44,812 nucleotides of DNA from an uncultured Alphaproteobacteria bacterium (GCA_944391475.1 CALXTR010000012.1:1-44812); one strand, 5' to 3'; counted from the first letter of the stretch, positions 1 to 8,667 are shown. Notes: generated from the sequence alone by a model not told the origin. Translations and numbers: made by a program.

Positions 1-18
1 ACATCCTCACAAACAATT

Positions 19-61
19 AGGGACAATAAACATTGTATATCATACTTCGTTTATTGTCCCT
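19..61. repeat. Perfect 13-bp inverted repeat (hairpin)
   Basis: AGGGACAATAAAC at 19-31 is exactly complementary to 49-61, with a 17-nt loop. Only three T follow it on the plus strand, so it is a poor terminator by itself. It sits just before a better terminator. It may stabilise the 3' end of a transcript entering from the left, or be a repeat end. Confidence 0.6.
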
Positions 62-70
62 TTAATGTAT

Positions 71-97
71 AAGCCCTGCAGTTGCGGGGCTTTTTTT
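71..97 (+). terminator. Rho-independent terminator of an upstream plus-strand gene
   Basis: AAGCCCTGCA pairs with TGCGGGGCTT (one T-G wobble) and is followed by seven T at 91-97. The gene it ends lies left of the window. On the minus strand it lacks a T-run, so it is not a good terminator for the ybjN-like gene. Confidence 0.85.
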
Positions 98-124
98 GAG
101 GGGTAAGCTTGTTTGCCATTTGCC

Positions 125-625
125 TTAAGCTTGGCCGATGGTTTCCATCATCATGGGGTAGAGCGCTTGTTGAGGGGACATGCCTTTAGTTAGTACTACT
201 TTGAAAATGGGGTACATTCTTTCGCATTCTTTAATGGCGATGTCGATTACTTGACTTAGTTTGCTCTCAAAAACTTCCCCTTCATCGGAGTTGAGCAAAA
301 TGGAATGTTTGAAAACCGGCATGTTTTGTTCAGCCCAATAGGAAAAATGTCCAACCCAGAGTTCTTCATTGGCGAGCGCTAAAAGTTCAAATATTTTGCT
401 GCGGTCTTCAATGGTGCTTTCAATATCCATTAAACAAGACAGGTGCAGACATTGCATGTTGGCTTCCCAGGCAAAAAATAACAGCATGTTATTCCATTTG
501 CCTTGGACTTCAATGACTACTTCGTTGAGATTTCTTCTTTCCAACTCATAAGATTGGGTGGAGAAAATGTTTTCTACAATGTCAATCGGGTTGTAAGAAA
601 GTGGCAGGTTCTTTGCCGTTTGCAT
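125..625 (-). CDS. YbjN domain-containing protein
   Basis: 166 aa, soluble, no signal peptide or membrane segment. It matches the alphaproteobacterial YbjN family: an opening NPIDIVENIF segment (residues 12-21), an acidic/aromatic core containing FFAWEANMQCLHLSC (about 50-64), the conserved ALANEELWVGHF stretch (about 83-94), and the IAIKECERMYPIF tail. YbjN proteins have a fold related to type III secretion chaperones; their role is not established, although E. coli YbjN has been linked to stress and motility. The start is preceded by AGGAG at a somewhat long distance. It is transcribed divergently from lgt with 240 bp of AT-rich sequence between. Confidence 0.85.
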   Translation of the reverse strand: MQTAKNLPLSYNPIDIVENIFSTQSYELERRNLNEVVIEVQGKWNNMLLFFAWEANMQCLHLSCLMDIESTIEDRSKIFELLALANEELWVGHFSYWAEQNMPVFKHSILLNSDEGEVFESKLSQVIDIAIKECERMYPIFKVVLTKGMSPQQALYPMMMETIGQA

Positions 626-865
626 GTCTTTTTTGCTCCTATGTTTTTCTAGCGTGTTTTAAGATTGCCACCCCGAGTCGGTTAAGACAATAAGCATTAA
701 AAAGTTTTCCACTTTATCCGCAACAAAAAACATGTTTTTTAAACTTAATTTGTGCAATATCAATGATTTATTTTGTGGTAAAAAAAATAGTTTTTTTTAG
801 TGTGGATATTTTTTTTTATTTTAATATAGTGTTAATAATTTATTGAAAATAAGAGGACAGTAAAA
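626..865. other. AT-rich divergent intergenic region
   Basis: Must hold the promoters of the ybjN-like gene (minus) and lgt (plus), but I see no convincing -35/-10 pair. It has a perfect 16-bp palindrome, AAAAAACATGTTTTTT, at 725-740 and long A and T runs at 780-820. No small ORF with a ribosome binding site was found. Confidence 0.4.
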
Positions 866-1663
866 ATGATTGGTCTTGATTTTCCTGAGGTTTCTCCAAT
901 TATGTTTTCGATTGGACCACTTGCCATTCGCTGGTACTCAATGGCTTATTTGTTCGGAATTGTGGCGGCGTGGTTTTTGGTGAAACGAAATATTGCCAAA
1001 TATCAGTTGTCTTTGTTATATGCCCAGCTTGAGGATTTGGTGTTTTATGTGACCTTAGGAATTATCTTGGGCGGTCGATTGGGGTATGCCTTGTTTTATG
1101 GCGGAAGTGACTTTTGGTCACAACCGTGGTTGATTTTGCAAATATGGAAAGGCGGAATGTCTTTCCATGGGGGCGTGCTTGGTGTAGTATTGGCGGCATG
1201 GTTGTTTGCTAAGAAAAATCAGATGACCTTTCTTGGTATTACCGATTTGATTGTACTTTATGCACCAATCGGGATTTTTTGTGGGCGTTTAGCTAATTTT
1301 GTAAATGATGAACTTTGGGGGCGGGTTACTGATGTTCCCTGGGCGGTGCGTTTCCCTAATGGAGGATATTTGCCGCGTCATCCCTCACAACTCTACGAGG
1401 CCTTTTTTGAAGGTTTGGTGATGTTTGCTGTTCTAAACTTTTTGTGGCGCTACAAATATGTACGCGAACATAATGGCTTGGTTTCGGCTTTGTTCATTAC
1501 TCTTTACGGCATATTTAGAATTTCGATGGAGCGGTTTAGAGAGCCAGATGCACAGCTTGGATTTTTCTTTGGACATATTACCATGGGACAGATGTTATCT
1601 GTGCCGCTGATACTTGTTGGGGGTAGTGTGATTTTTTATCTGCTGCGCACTAAAAAGGCTTAA
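866..1663 (+). CDS. lgt: Prolipoprotein diacylglyceryl transferase
   Basis: 265 aa polytopic inner-membrane enzyme that moves the diacylglyceryl group of phosphatidylglycerol onto the lipobox cysteine of prolipoproteins, the first step of lipoprotein maturation. Visible signatures: GGRLGYALFYGG (69-80), GMSFHGG with His101, the Lgt signature GIFCGRLANFVNDELWGR (137-153) with Arg141, Asn144 and Glu149, and RHPSQLYEA (171-179). These align with E. coli His103, Arg143, Asn146 and Glu151 at a constant offset of two. Length is normal for the family. The start has AGAGGACAG about 7 nt upstream. The stop codon overlaps the stop of the convergent GGDEF gene by 4 bp, so the two transcripts must overlap. 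Confidence 0.97.
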   Translation: MIGLDFPEVSPIMFSIGPLAIRWYSMAYLFGIVAAWFLVKRNIAKYQLSLLYAQLEDLVFYVTLGIILGGRLGYALFYGGSDFWSQPWLILQIWKGGMSFHGGVLGVVLAAWLFAKKNQMTFLGITDLIVLYAPIGIFCGRLANFVNDELWGRVTDVPWAVRFPNGGYLPRHPSQLYEAFFEGLVMFAVLNFLWRYKYVREHNGLVSALFITLYGIFRISMERFREPDAQLGFFFGHITMGQMLSVPLILVGGSVIFYLLRTKKA

Positions 1664-2832
1664 GCCTTAGATGTGATGTTAAAGCTAAAAGCAGAAGTTT
1701 TTTGCAAGGTTTTATGAACGCGGCTCAATACTTCCATTGCGTTGGCATCACTGCGTTTTTTCTCAGATACACTGCCTGAAATGGTGAGCTTAACAGCTTT
1801 GGGCGATTTGGCCAGCATAAATTCGGCTGAGGCTACACTGCGACGGATTTGTTCCATTTGGTTGTAGGCAGAATTTTTATCTTCATTTTTAAAGATAAGT
1901 GCCAATTCATCATCACTGTAGCGATAAATGATGGCATCACTTTCAACTGATGAGATACGTTCGGAAATCATCTTCATCAGCTGTTTTCGGCCGCGTTTGC
2001 CAAAGGCTTTTTTGAGGTTGTCATAATTGTCAATGCGAGCGATGCCAACGCTATATTTGAGCGGAAATTTTTTGGACTGAATGATAAAGGCGTTACGACT
2101 GCCAAAGCCGGTCAGGCGGTCTTTGTAGATATCGTTATAGAGTTCTTCTCCTAAGCCTAAACAAATGATTATCAGACTAAGGCAAAAGAATAGCGCCAAA
2201 GCGTGTGGTTCAGAAGCGTAATAAAATCCAAAGCTTGTTAAAATGGTAGCAAAAAATAGGCTATAATCCATAATTTGTCCGCTTGAAACGGTACGGATAT
2301 AAAAAGATATTACACTTATGCCAAAACATATAAGGCTTAGGCCGCTTAAACAGCCAAAAGTTTCAAGATTGTCGATGGAAAGGGAAAAGTTTTTGTTGCT
2401 GAGCTGTTCACCTAGAGCATAGACACTCAATAGTCCCAACAGCAGATAGACATTGTAGCGTTTGAGCAGTTTGTGTTCGGGCAAAAAATAGAATACGAGC
2501 AAGCTCAAAGGTAACAAAACGCTTAGGTTGATATATGCGGGAGTTTCCCAAAAATTGTTGGGGCTAATATATTTGAGCCGATTGAGCAAAATATAGGCTA
2601 CGAGCAGACAAATGGTGAAAAACAGGCCTTTGTTTTGGTTGAAATAAAGTAATGCAAAGAAAATTCCAAGTGCTAACAAATAAAATAAGTGGTGCAGGGT
2701 GATAAGTGTAGGGAGGCTGATTTGGTCGTGAGCATAGAACCAAACTATGGTGCCGGCAGTTATCAATGCCGGCAGAAACATATTTTGCAACAGCGGAAAA
2801 ATTCCCTTAAACCAAGCAATCAATTTTTTCAA
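1660..2832 (-). CDS. Multi-span membrane protein with degenerate GGDEF domain
   Basis: 390 aa. Residues 1-230 contain about eight hydrophobic helices; residues 237-385 are a GGDEF-type domain opening with DRLTGFGSRNAF. The signature loop reads Arg-Tyr-Ser-Asp-Asp-Glu-Leu (304-310) where active diguanylate cyclases have GG(D/E)EF: both glycines and the final Phe are changed while the two acidic residues remain. No RxxD inhibitory site is visible upstream of it. It may be a weak cyclase, or a c-di-GMP/GTP-binding or purely structural relative. It starts with TTG, preceded by GGGAGAG; an ATG inside would remove the first helix. It lies 43 bp downstream of queA on the same strand and is probably co-transcribed with it. 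Confidence 0.85.
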   Translation of the reverse strand: MKKLIAWFKGIFPLLQNMFLPALITAGTIVWFYAHDQISLPTLITLHHLFYLLALGIFFALLYFNQNKGLFFTICLLVAYILLNRLKYISPNNFWETPAYINLSVLLPLSLLVFYFLPEHKLLKRYNVYLLLGLLSVYALGEQLSNKNFSLSIDNLETFGCLSGLSLICFGISVISFYIRTVSSGQIMDYSLFFATILTSFGFYYASEPHALALFFCLSLIIICLGLGEELYNDIYKDRLTGFGSRNAFIIQSKKFPLKYSVGIARIDNYDNLKKAFGKRGRKQLMKMISERISSVESDAIIYRYSDDELALIFKNEDKNSAYNQMEQIRRSVASAEFMLAKSPKAVKLTISGSVSEKKRSDANAMEVLSRVHKTLQKTSAFSFNITSKA

Positions 2833-2875
2833 CTTACGCTCTCCCTTGTGGAGGAGAAGTATAAGCTAATATGGT

Positions 2876-3958
2876 TTAAATTTTATTTACGCATTTTAAA
2901 ATTGAGCTATCGCCATAAGAATAAAAATGATATTTTTGCTCCATGGCATGTTGATATCCGGCTTTCATGGCATCAATTCCGGCAACGGCGCAAACTAACA
3001 TAAACAATGTGGATTTTGGCAGGTGAAAGTTGGTGATGAGATAATCTATCATCTTAAACTTATAGCCCGGAGTGATGAAAATTCCGGTATCTCCGGCAAA
3101 GGGGTGCAAAATCCCATGCTCGTCGGCCGCAGTTTCTAACAAACGTAGCGAAGTAGTGCCAACGGCAATAATCTTTTTACCGGCAGCTTTGGCCTGATTA
3201 ATCAACTCGGCAGCCTCAGGTGTGATAATGCCGTACTCGGTGTGCATTTTGTGGTCTTTGGTATCTTCTACCTTAACCGGCAGAAAAGTTCCGGCGCCGA
3301 CATGAAGAGTGAGGAAGACTTTTTTGACGCCTTTTTTCTCTAGAGCCCCAAAAACGCGTGGGGTGAAGTGCAAGCCGGCGGTGGGAGCGGCAACAGCGCC
3401 TTCGTGTTTGGCATAGACGGTTTGGTAATTTTCTTTATCATTATATTTATCCCACAAATCGCCTGATGGTTTTTCGCGTTTGATGTAGGGTGGAAGCGGC
3501 ATGGAGCCGTATTGCTCCAGTTTGTGCCCTAATTCATCGTGCGTGCATGAAAAACGAATGACCACACCTTCTTCGCCGTTTTTTTCGATTACTTCAGCCA
3601 TGAAATCGGAATTTTCGGGAGTGACGGTGTTAGTATAAAAGCGGATAGTATCGCCAGGGTGCAAACGTTTGGCGTTTTTGATAAACGAGTGCCAAGTAAG
3701 GCCGTCTTCGGGGCGGTATAAAGTGACTTCAACCAAAGCATCGCCGCGGGCACCATATAGTCTGGCGGGGATTACCTTAGTGTCGTTTAGCACTAAAACA
3801 TCGCCTTCTTCCAACAAATCGGGGAGTTCGTAAAAAATACGGTCTTTAATTTGCCCTGCTTCAGACATATCCAAAAGGCGGCAAGCATCACGCGGTTCGG
3901 CCGGATGGTCGGCAATAAGACTGCGGTCGAGCTCAAAGTCAAAAATATCCACTTTCAT
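2876..3958 (-). CDS. queA: S-adenosylmethionine:tRNA ribosyltransferase-isomerase (queuosine synthesis)
   Basis: 360 aa. QueA transfers and isomerises the ribosyl part of SAM onto preQ1-tRNA to give epoxyqueuosine at the wobble position of GUN tRNAs. Recognisable segments are the start MKVDIFDFELDRSLIADHPA, LNDTKVIPARLYG, PLPPYIKRE, AAPTAGLHFT, LHVGAGTFLPV and LITNFHLPKSTLFMLV, which cover the family from end to end. The reading frame is open for 53 codons further upstream, but the chosen ATG at 3958 has AGGAAA at proper spacing and gives the normal family length. It is divergent from kdsB, with 76 bp between the two starts. Confidence 0.97.
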   Translation of the reverse strand: MKVDIFDFELDRSLIADHPAEPRDACRLLDMSEAGQIKDRIFYELPDLLEEGDVLVLNDTKVIPARLYGARGDALVEVTLYRPEDGLTWHSFIKNAKRLHPGDTIRFYTNTVTPENSDFMAEVIEKNGEEGVVIRFSCTHDELGHKLEQYGSMPLPPYIKREKPSGDLWDKYNDKENYQTVYAKHEGAVAAPTAGLHFTPRVFGALEKKGVKKVFLTLHVGAGTFLPVKVEDTKDHKMHTEYGIITPEAAELINQAKAAGKKIIAVGTTSLRLLETAADEHGILHPFAGDTGIFITPGYKFKMIDYLITNFHLPKSTLFMLVCAVAGIDAMKAGYQHAMEQKYHFYSYGDSSILKCVNKI

Positions 3959-4034
3959 TGTATTAATTTCCTTTATTTTTTTGCAGTTATAGTGTATATC
4001 GAAAAAAAACACAATGACTTTTTTGGAGTTTATG

Positions 4035-4808
4035 ATGAGCAAAATTGTAACAATGATTCCGGTGCGCATGGCTTCTTCTCGTTTGCCGAACAAACCACTG
4101 GTGGATATTAATGGCAAAACCTTAATCCAGCGAGTTTATGAAAATGTGAAGAAAACCATTGAGGGTGATATTTATGTGGCGGCAGGCGACCAAGTGATTT
4201 TGGATGAATGTGCCAAGTTTGGGGCTAAAGCTTTGTTGACTGATCCGTCCTTGCCATCGGGTACGGACCGGATTGCGGCGGCCTTAAAACAAATTGACCC
4301 TGATGGAACTAAGTATGATATTGTGGTCAATTTCCAAGGTGATGGGCTTAATGTGGATCCGGCAATTAATAACCGTTTGATTGAGATGATTGAGCGGACC
4401 GGATGTGATATTGCTACTTGCGGAATGGTATTTAAGAGTAAAGAAGAGGCTGAAAATCCCACTAATGTCAAAATTGTTATGGGGTTGCGCGAGGGCGAAA
4501 AAGAAGGTCGTTGTTTGTATTTTACGCGTGCAGTGGCTCCTTATACTCGCAATCCTGAAAAATGTCCTAATCAGGATTTGTACCATCATATCGGCATTTA
4601 TGTATATCGAGCAAGTTCGCTGGCTAAAATTGTTAATTTGCCGGTTGGAGTGCTGGAAAATCGGGAATCTTTGGAGCAGTTGCGAGCTTTAGAAAACGGT
4701 ATGACCATTCGGGCCATGCTGATTGATAAGCTCAAACTGGTAGAAGAGGCTCCGGCAGATATCAATACTCCTGAAGAATTGGCTGAGGCAAGACGCTTTA
4801 TCAAATAA
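4035..4808 (+). CDS. kdsB: 3-deoxy-manno-octulosonate cytidylyltransferase (CMP-Kdo synthetase)
   Basis: 257 aa. It activates Kdo with CTP so that it can be added to lipid A, implying a Kdo-containing outer membrane. The nucleotide-binding start MIPVRMASSRLPNKPL, then SGTDRIAAA, VVNFQGDGLNVDP and ESLEQLRALE are typical of alphaproteobacterial KdsB. The C-terminal signature reads Asn-Thr-Pro-Glu-Glu-Leu where the family usually has Asp-Thr-Pro, so a residue normally considered a metal ligand is Asn here. Start: GGAG at 4025-4028 favours ATG at 4035 over 4032 or 4014. A terminator follows directly, so it is probably monocistronic. Confidence 0.93.
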   Translation: MSKIVTMIPVRMASSRLPNKPLVDINGKTLIQRVYENVKKTIEGDIYVAAGDQVILDECAKFGAKALLTDPSLPSGTDRIAAALKQIDPDGTKYDIVVNFQGDGLNVDPAINNRLIEMIERTGCDIATCGMVFKSKEEAENPTNVKIVMGLREGEKEGRCLYFTRAVAPYTRNPEKCPNQDLYHHIGIYVYRASSLAKIVNLPVGVLENRESLEQLRALENGMTIRAMLIDKLKLVEEAPADINTPEELAEARRFIK

Positions 4809-4827
4809 GTTTGTGAGAGCTGAAACT

Positions 4828-4866
4828 AAAAAAAATCACTTTGTTTGCGCAAGGTGATTTTTTTTA
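4828..4866 (+). terminator. Terminator after kdsB
   Basis: AAAATCACTTTG pairs with CAAGGTGATTTT (one wobble), loop TTTGCG, followed by a run of T. Confidence 0.9.
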
Positions 4867-4927
4867 TTTATAATTAAGCCTTTTTATGATAAGCTAATAA
4901 TAGTGGCGATATGTGTAGAGATAAGTG

Positions 4928-5605
4928 ATGACCAAACAAGAAGAACCTGAAAAAAATGATAATAATAATTTAGCCGAACAACGGGCTGCGGCAGAGCGCA
5001 TACAAGAAAATTTGCGCTATAGCAGTGACGGCAAAAATTTTAAGGTAGAAGAAGAAAAGTCGGTGATGGGTGATCGTCGACGTTTTAATGTGACTGATAA
5101 GCACGGAGCTGCAACACAAGTAGATATTACCGGTGATGGAAAAGTTGAAGTGCGCGGTGAGCAAAAAGAACTCAAAGATGCCATTGAACGCGGAGAGAAA
5201 CTGACTGATTTGAAAACCGGAGCTGAGGGAATGAGTAAAGCTCAGCAAGAAACCCTTAGTCAGATTAATGCAAGTTACTTATCAGAAAAAGAAAAACAAG
5301 AATTGCGCGAAAAGGTGCAAGGTCATAATTTTGCTGAGGGAACTCAAAAGCCGGAGCATTTTAGCCAAGAAGTGCAACAAGAAATTAACCAACAAGAAAG
5401 TAAGCACGATGTGCAAAGGGGAGAAAGTGCTAATCGGGAGTCAAGTAATGATAAGCCGATTAGTATGGCACTGAAATTAATGGCACTGCGTGGTTTGGCA
5501 GATTTGAGTGGAGATAAGCCGACAACACCGAAAAAAGATAAGTCATTGCTCAATGTGGCTATGAACACAGCAATGCGGGCGGCAAAGAAAATAGCGTCAA
5601 AATAG
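4928..5605 (+). CDS. Hypothetical hydrophilic protein, unrecognised
   Basis: 225 aa, extremely rich in Glu, Lys, Gln, Asp and Asn; no signal peptide, no membrane helix, no cysteine. Residues about 36-75 are the only part that looks folded: alternating beta-like segments (RRRFNVTDKHG, VDITGDGKVEVRG). Residues 75-175 are predicted by eye to be helical or coiled-coil (KEKQELREKV, QQEINQQESK). The C-terminus (about 175-225) is basic with small hydrophobic helices, ending in MRAAKKIASK. An in-frame GTG lies one codon upstream at 4925; ATG at 4928 with AGAG upstream is preferred. It stands alone between kdsB and ackA. I do not recognise the family and propose no function. Confidence 0.7.
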   Translation: MTKQEEPEKNDNNNLAEQRAAAERIQENLRYSSDGKNFKVEEEKSVMGDRRRFNVTDKHGAATQVDITGDGKVEVRGEQKELKDAIERGEKLTDLKTGAEGMSKAQQETLSQINASYLSEKEKQELREKVQGHNFAEGTQKPEHFSQEVQQEINQQESKHDVQRGESANRESSNDKPISMALKLMALRGLADLSGDKPTTPKKDKSLLNVAMNTAMRAAKKIASK

Positions 5606-5651
5606 AATAAAGCTATCGGAGGAGGAAAGCAAAAGGAAATATAGTTAGCTG

Positions 5652-5690
5652 CGGAGTGTCGGAGAAGAAAAAAACATAATGATACTTGTT
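5652..5690. repeat. Dispersed repeat, copy 1 (pair with 42054-42089)
   Basis: CGGAGTGTCGGAGAAG followed by an A-rich run, ACATAATGATACTTGTT. The same string, with about five changes and a short gap, recurs at 42054-42089. It lies in the 265-bp gap 5606-5870, which otherwise holds only the terminator below and no ORF. Confidence 0.55.
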
Positions 5691-5816
5691 TTTCTGCGGT
5701 GCATTGGCAATCGGCAGCATGTTTTTTTTTACATATTGTATTTTATAGTGTGAAGTATGTTACAAAAAATCCCCAAGTTATTTGATCTGTACCCCAGAAA
5801 GTGGAGGAAAAAAGGA

Positions 5817-5856
5817 AATCCCCTTTGAAAAAAAATATTCAAAGGGGAATTTTTTT
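5817..5856. terminator. Bidirectional terminator (orphan gene / ackA)
   Basis: AATCCCCTTTGAA pairs with TTCAAAGGGGAATT, with T-runs leaving on both strands. It serves ackA on the minus strand and any plus-strand transcript from 4928-5605. Confidence 0.85.
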
Positions 5857-5870
5857 GTTAAATGTGTTTT

Positions 5871-7049
5871 TTATTGGGCTAAAGCCACGGTATCTTTCGC
5901 AATGGCCAATTCCTCGTTGGTGGGAATGACAAAGGCGCGAACTTTTGAGCCGGGTTTGGTGATTTCTGCTTCTTCACCGCGAACTTTGTTCTTTTCTTCA
6001 TCCAACTCAATGCCAAGATAGCTTAAACGCTCTAAAACCAACTGACGAACCAGAGGAGAATTTTCGCCTACGCCTGCGGTAAAGACAATTGCATCTACGC
6101 CACCCATAGCCGCAATGTAGCTACCGATGAATTTTACAATGCTGTAAATATAGCATTTCATGCCTTCAATAGCGGCAGTTTCTCCACGCAGATAAGCAGC
6201 TTCAAAATCGCGAGAATCGCTATATCCGCTTAAGCCATATTTACCACTTTTCTTATTGAGCATTTCATTTACTTCATCAGCGCTCAAGTTCTGAGTTTTC
6301 ATAATATAGAGCGGAACATAGGGGTCAATATCGCCGCAACGGGTATCCATAATGATACCGGCAAGCGGGGTCAAGCCCATAGATGTATCAACACAAACAC
6401 CGTCTTTGATGGCGGTTATAGATGCGCCGCTACCAATGTGACAGGTGATGATTTTGCTATTGGTGCCGATAATTTCGGCTGTTCTTTGGGCTACAAATTT
6501 GTGCGAAGTGCCGTGAGCGCCATAGCGGCGAATCTTGTATTTATTGCGCTGCTCTAAGGGCAATGCATAAGTATAGGCTTCCGCCGGCATGGTCTGATGA
6601 AAAGCGGTATCAAACACTGCAACTTGCGGAACATTGGGGAGCTCTCCTTTAACTGCACGAATAACCAATGCGGCAGCATAGTTGTGCAGAGGTGCCAAAA
6701 CAGCTAATTCTTCAATTTGCTGGATTACTTCATCGTTAATCAGTGCAGAAGATTTGAAAATGGCGCCACCTTGAACGATACGATGACCAATAGCGTGGAT
6801 TTCGTTTAAGCTTGAGATTACGCCATCTAACAAAAGTTTGAAGATTTCATTTAAAGCCGTGTTGTGGTCGGGCAAATCAACACTGATTTCTTTTTTGCTG
6901 CCATCAGCGTATTTGATGCTGACAAAAGAAGCATCGCGAGCAATGCGTTCGGCATTACCTTTGCAGATAATTTCATATTCGTTATTATTTACATTAAACA
7001 ACTGATATTTAAGAGTAGATGAACCCGAATTTAATACTAAAATTTTCAT
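5871..7049 (-). CDS. ackA: Acetate kinase
   Basis: 392 aa. It interconverts acetyl phosphate + ADP and acetate + ATP, the ATP-yielding last step of acetate fermentation. The ASKHA-fold signatures are all present: ILVLNSGSSTLKYQLF at the N-terminus, the HRIVQGG segment, AVFDTAFHQTMP, YGAHGTSHKFV, ITCHIGSGASI, DTRCGDIDPYVP, FTAGVGENSPLVR and the final PTNEELAIAKDT. Length matches the family (about 400). The start has GAGGT upstream. Fifteen bp separate it from the end of pta, so pta-ackA form one operon. Confidence 0.98.
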   Translation of the reverse strand: MKILVLNSGSSTLKYQLFNVNNNEYEIICKGNAERIARDASFVSIKYADGSKKEISVDLPDHNTALNEIFKLLLDGVISSLNEIHAIGHRIVQGGAIFKSSALINDEVIQQIEELAVLAPLHNYAAALVIRAVKGELPNVPQVAVFDTAFHQTMPAEAYTYALPLEQRNKYKIRRYGAHGTSHKFVAQRTAEIIGTNSKIITCHIGSGASITAIKDGVCVDTSMGLTPLAGIIMDTRCGDIDPYVPLYIMKTQNLSADEVNEMLNKKSGKYGLSGYSDSRDFEAAYLRGETAAIEGMKCYIYSIVKFIGSYIAAMGGVDAIVFTAGVGENSPLVRQLVLERLSYLGIELDEEKNKVRGEEAEITKPGSKVRAFVIPTNEELAIAKDTVALAQ

Positions 7050-7064
7050 AGATAAACCTCGTAA

Positions 7065-8069
7065 CTATTTAATTGATTGTAAAACAGTGATGGCAACTAA
7101 GCCCACAATATCTTCTGCCGAGCAGCCGCGAGACAAATCATTAACCGGTGCGTTTAAACCTTGGAGCATCGGGCCGTAAGATTCTGCTCCGCCCAAGCGT
7201 TGGAGCAATTTATATCCGATATTACCTGCTTCAATATTAGGGAAGATTAAGGTATTGGCCTGACCGGCAACTTCAGAACCGGGGGCTTTCTTTTTAGCAA
7301 CGGTCATATCCAAAGCGGCATCGGCTTGGAGTTCGCCGTCTAGGCAGATGTTTTTATTCTTATATTCATCTGAGCTCAAAGCTTCTTTAGCCAACTTGGT
7401 GGCTTCTTTAACCTTGTCTACACCTTCGCCTTTGCCTGAGCCATAAGTAGAATATGATAACATGGCAATGCGCGGAGTGTCTCCAAATTTGATTACACTT
7501 TCTGCGCTTTCTAGTGCAATGTCGGCCAGTTCTTTGGCAGTGGGGTTGATGTTGATAGCGCAATCTGACAAGTAATAGGGCTTGTTATTACAAACCATAA
7601 TGAACATGGAGGAAACTCCGCGGTCCTTGTGGGCCGATTTGATGATTTGTAAAGCCGGGCGAACAGTGTCGGCCGTAGAGTGGTTGGCGCCAGAAACCAT
7701 ACCATCAGCAGCGCCAGCTTTAATCATTAATGTACCAAAATAGTTGGCATTTAAGGCGAGCTTGGCGGCATCTTCTTGCGATAGGCCTTTTTCTTTACGC
7801 AGATTGTATAAAAGCTCGGTATATTCACCAAGTTTTGGAGAGGTGCTGGGGTTTATAATGCTAATTCCGTCTAAACTCCAACCGCGGCTCTCAAAATGAG
7901 CTTTAATTGCAGCCTCATCACCTAAGATAACAAGCTGAGCAATTTGTCTTTCCCGAATGAGGTGAGCGGCCTCTAATACCCGTTCATCTTCGCCTTCGGG
8001 CAAAACAATGGTTTTGTTGTATTGTTTTGCTTTGGCAAAAACGCCTTCAATATAGCTGTTTTCTGACAT
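7065..8069 (-). CDS. pta: Phosphate acetyltransferase (short, single-domain form)
   Basis: 334 aa. It converts acetyl-CoA and phosphate to acetyl phosphate, which the downstream acetate kinase uses. The whole protein corresponds to the catalytic PTA_PTB domain: IVLPEGEDERVLEAAHLI near the N-terminus, MVSGANHSTADTVRPALQII in the middle, MLSYSTYGSGKG, ELQADAALD, ANTLIFPNIEAGNIGYKLLQ and the final PVNDLSRGCS. It lacks the N-terminal regulatory domains (BioD-like and DRTGG) of the roughly 710-aa E. coli enzyme and resembles the short Bacillus/Clostridium type. Start: ATG with AGGAA upstream. Confidence 0.97.
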   Translation of the reverse strand: MSENSYIEGVFAKAKQYNKTIVLPEGEDERVLEAAHLIRERQIAQLVILGDEAAIKAHFESRGWSLDGISIINPSTSPKLGEYTELLYNLRKEKGLSQEDAAKLALNANYFGTLMIKAGAADGMVSGANHSTADTVRPALQIIKSAHKDRGVSSMFIMVCNNKPYYLSDCAININPTAKELADIALESAESVIKFGDTPRIAMLSYSTYGSGKGEGVDKVKEATKLAKEALSSDEYKNKNICLDGELQADAALDMTVAKKKAPGSEVAGQANTLIFPNIEAGNIGYKLLQRLGGAESYGPMLQGLNAPVNDLSRGCSAEDIVGLVAITVLQSIK

Positions 8070-8240
8070 CTTACATTCCTTTGTTGGTTCTGATTTTTAT
8101 TTTTGTTTACTCTGTTTGGAGTAAAAAGTCTATCAAAATTGTAAAAACTTGGAAAAATCGGTATAAAAAACTTTGCTTATTGAAAATATTGTAATATATT
8201 AACCCTAATTCTAAAATTTGTGCGCAAAAAAGGAGCTAAT

Positions 8241-8657
8241 ATGGAAAGAACACTCTCGATTATCAAACCAGATGCAACTGCCAGAAATATTACCGGCAAG
8301 GTCAATGCCATGATTGAGGATGCCGGATTGCGAATCGTGGCTCAAAAGCGAATCCGTTTGTCTCCTCAGTTTGCTGAAGAGTTTTATGCCGAACATAAAG
8401 GTAAGGCTTTTTTCCAAGGTTTGGTCGAATTTATGACTTCAGGTCCGGTGGTGGTGCAGGTGCTTGAGGCTGAAAATGCTATTGCGCTTTATCGCAAAAT
8501 TATGGGCGCAACTAACCCGGCAGTGGCCGAAGAAGGCACAATTCGTAAAACTTATGCCCTTTCAATTAACCAAAACACGGTACATGGTTCTGATTCTCCA
8601 GAAAGCGCTGCTCGTGAAATCGAATTCTTCTTTAGCGAAGTGGAAATTGTGGGCTAG
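8241..8657 (+). CDS. ndk: Nucleoside diphosphate kinase
   Basis: 138 aa. It transfers the gamma-phosphate between nucleoside triphosphates and diphosphates through a phosphohistidine. [11 protein letters not shown] opens the protein, the substrate segment is [16 protein letters not shown], and the catalytic His115 lies in [12 protein letters not shown]. Size and ends are typical. ATG at 8241 was chosen over an upstream GTG at 8220 because AAAGGAG lies at ideal spacing. It is first gene of a probable operon with the DUF2066 gene and the permease. Confidence 0.98.
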   Translation: MERTLSIIKPDATARNITGKVNAMIEDAGLRIVAQKRIRLSPQFAEEFYAEHKGKAFFQGLVEFMTSGPVVVQVLEAENAIALYRKIMGATNPAVAEEGTIRKTYALSINQNTVHGSDSPESAAREIEFFFSEVEIVG

Positions 8658-8667
8658 GAGAGTTTGG

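Noticed and set aside
2876..4117. 413-codon version of queA
   Set aside because: The extra 53 N-terminal codons run into the divergent kdsB start and are not part of the family; the ATG at 3958 has a Shine-Dalgarno.
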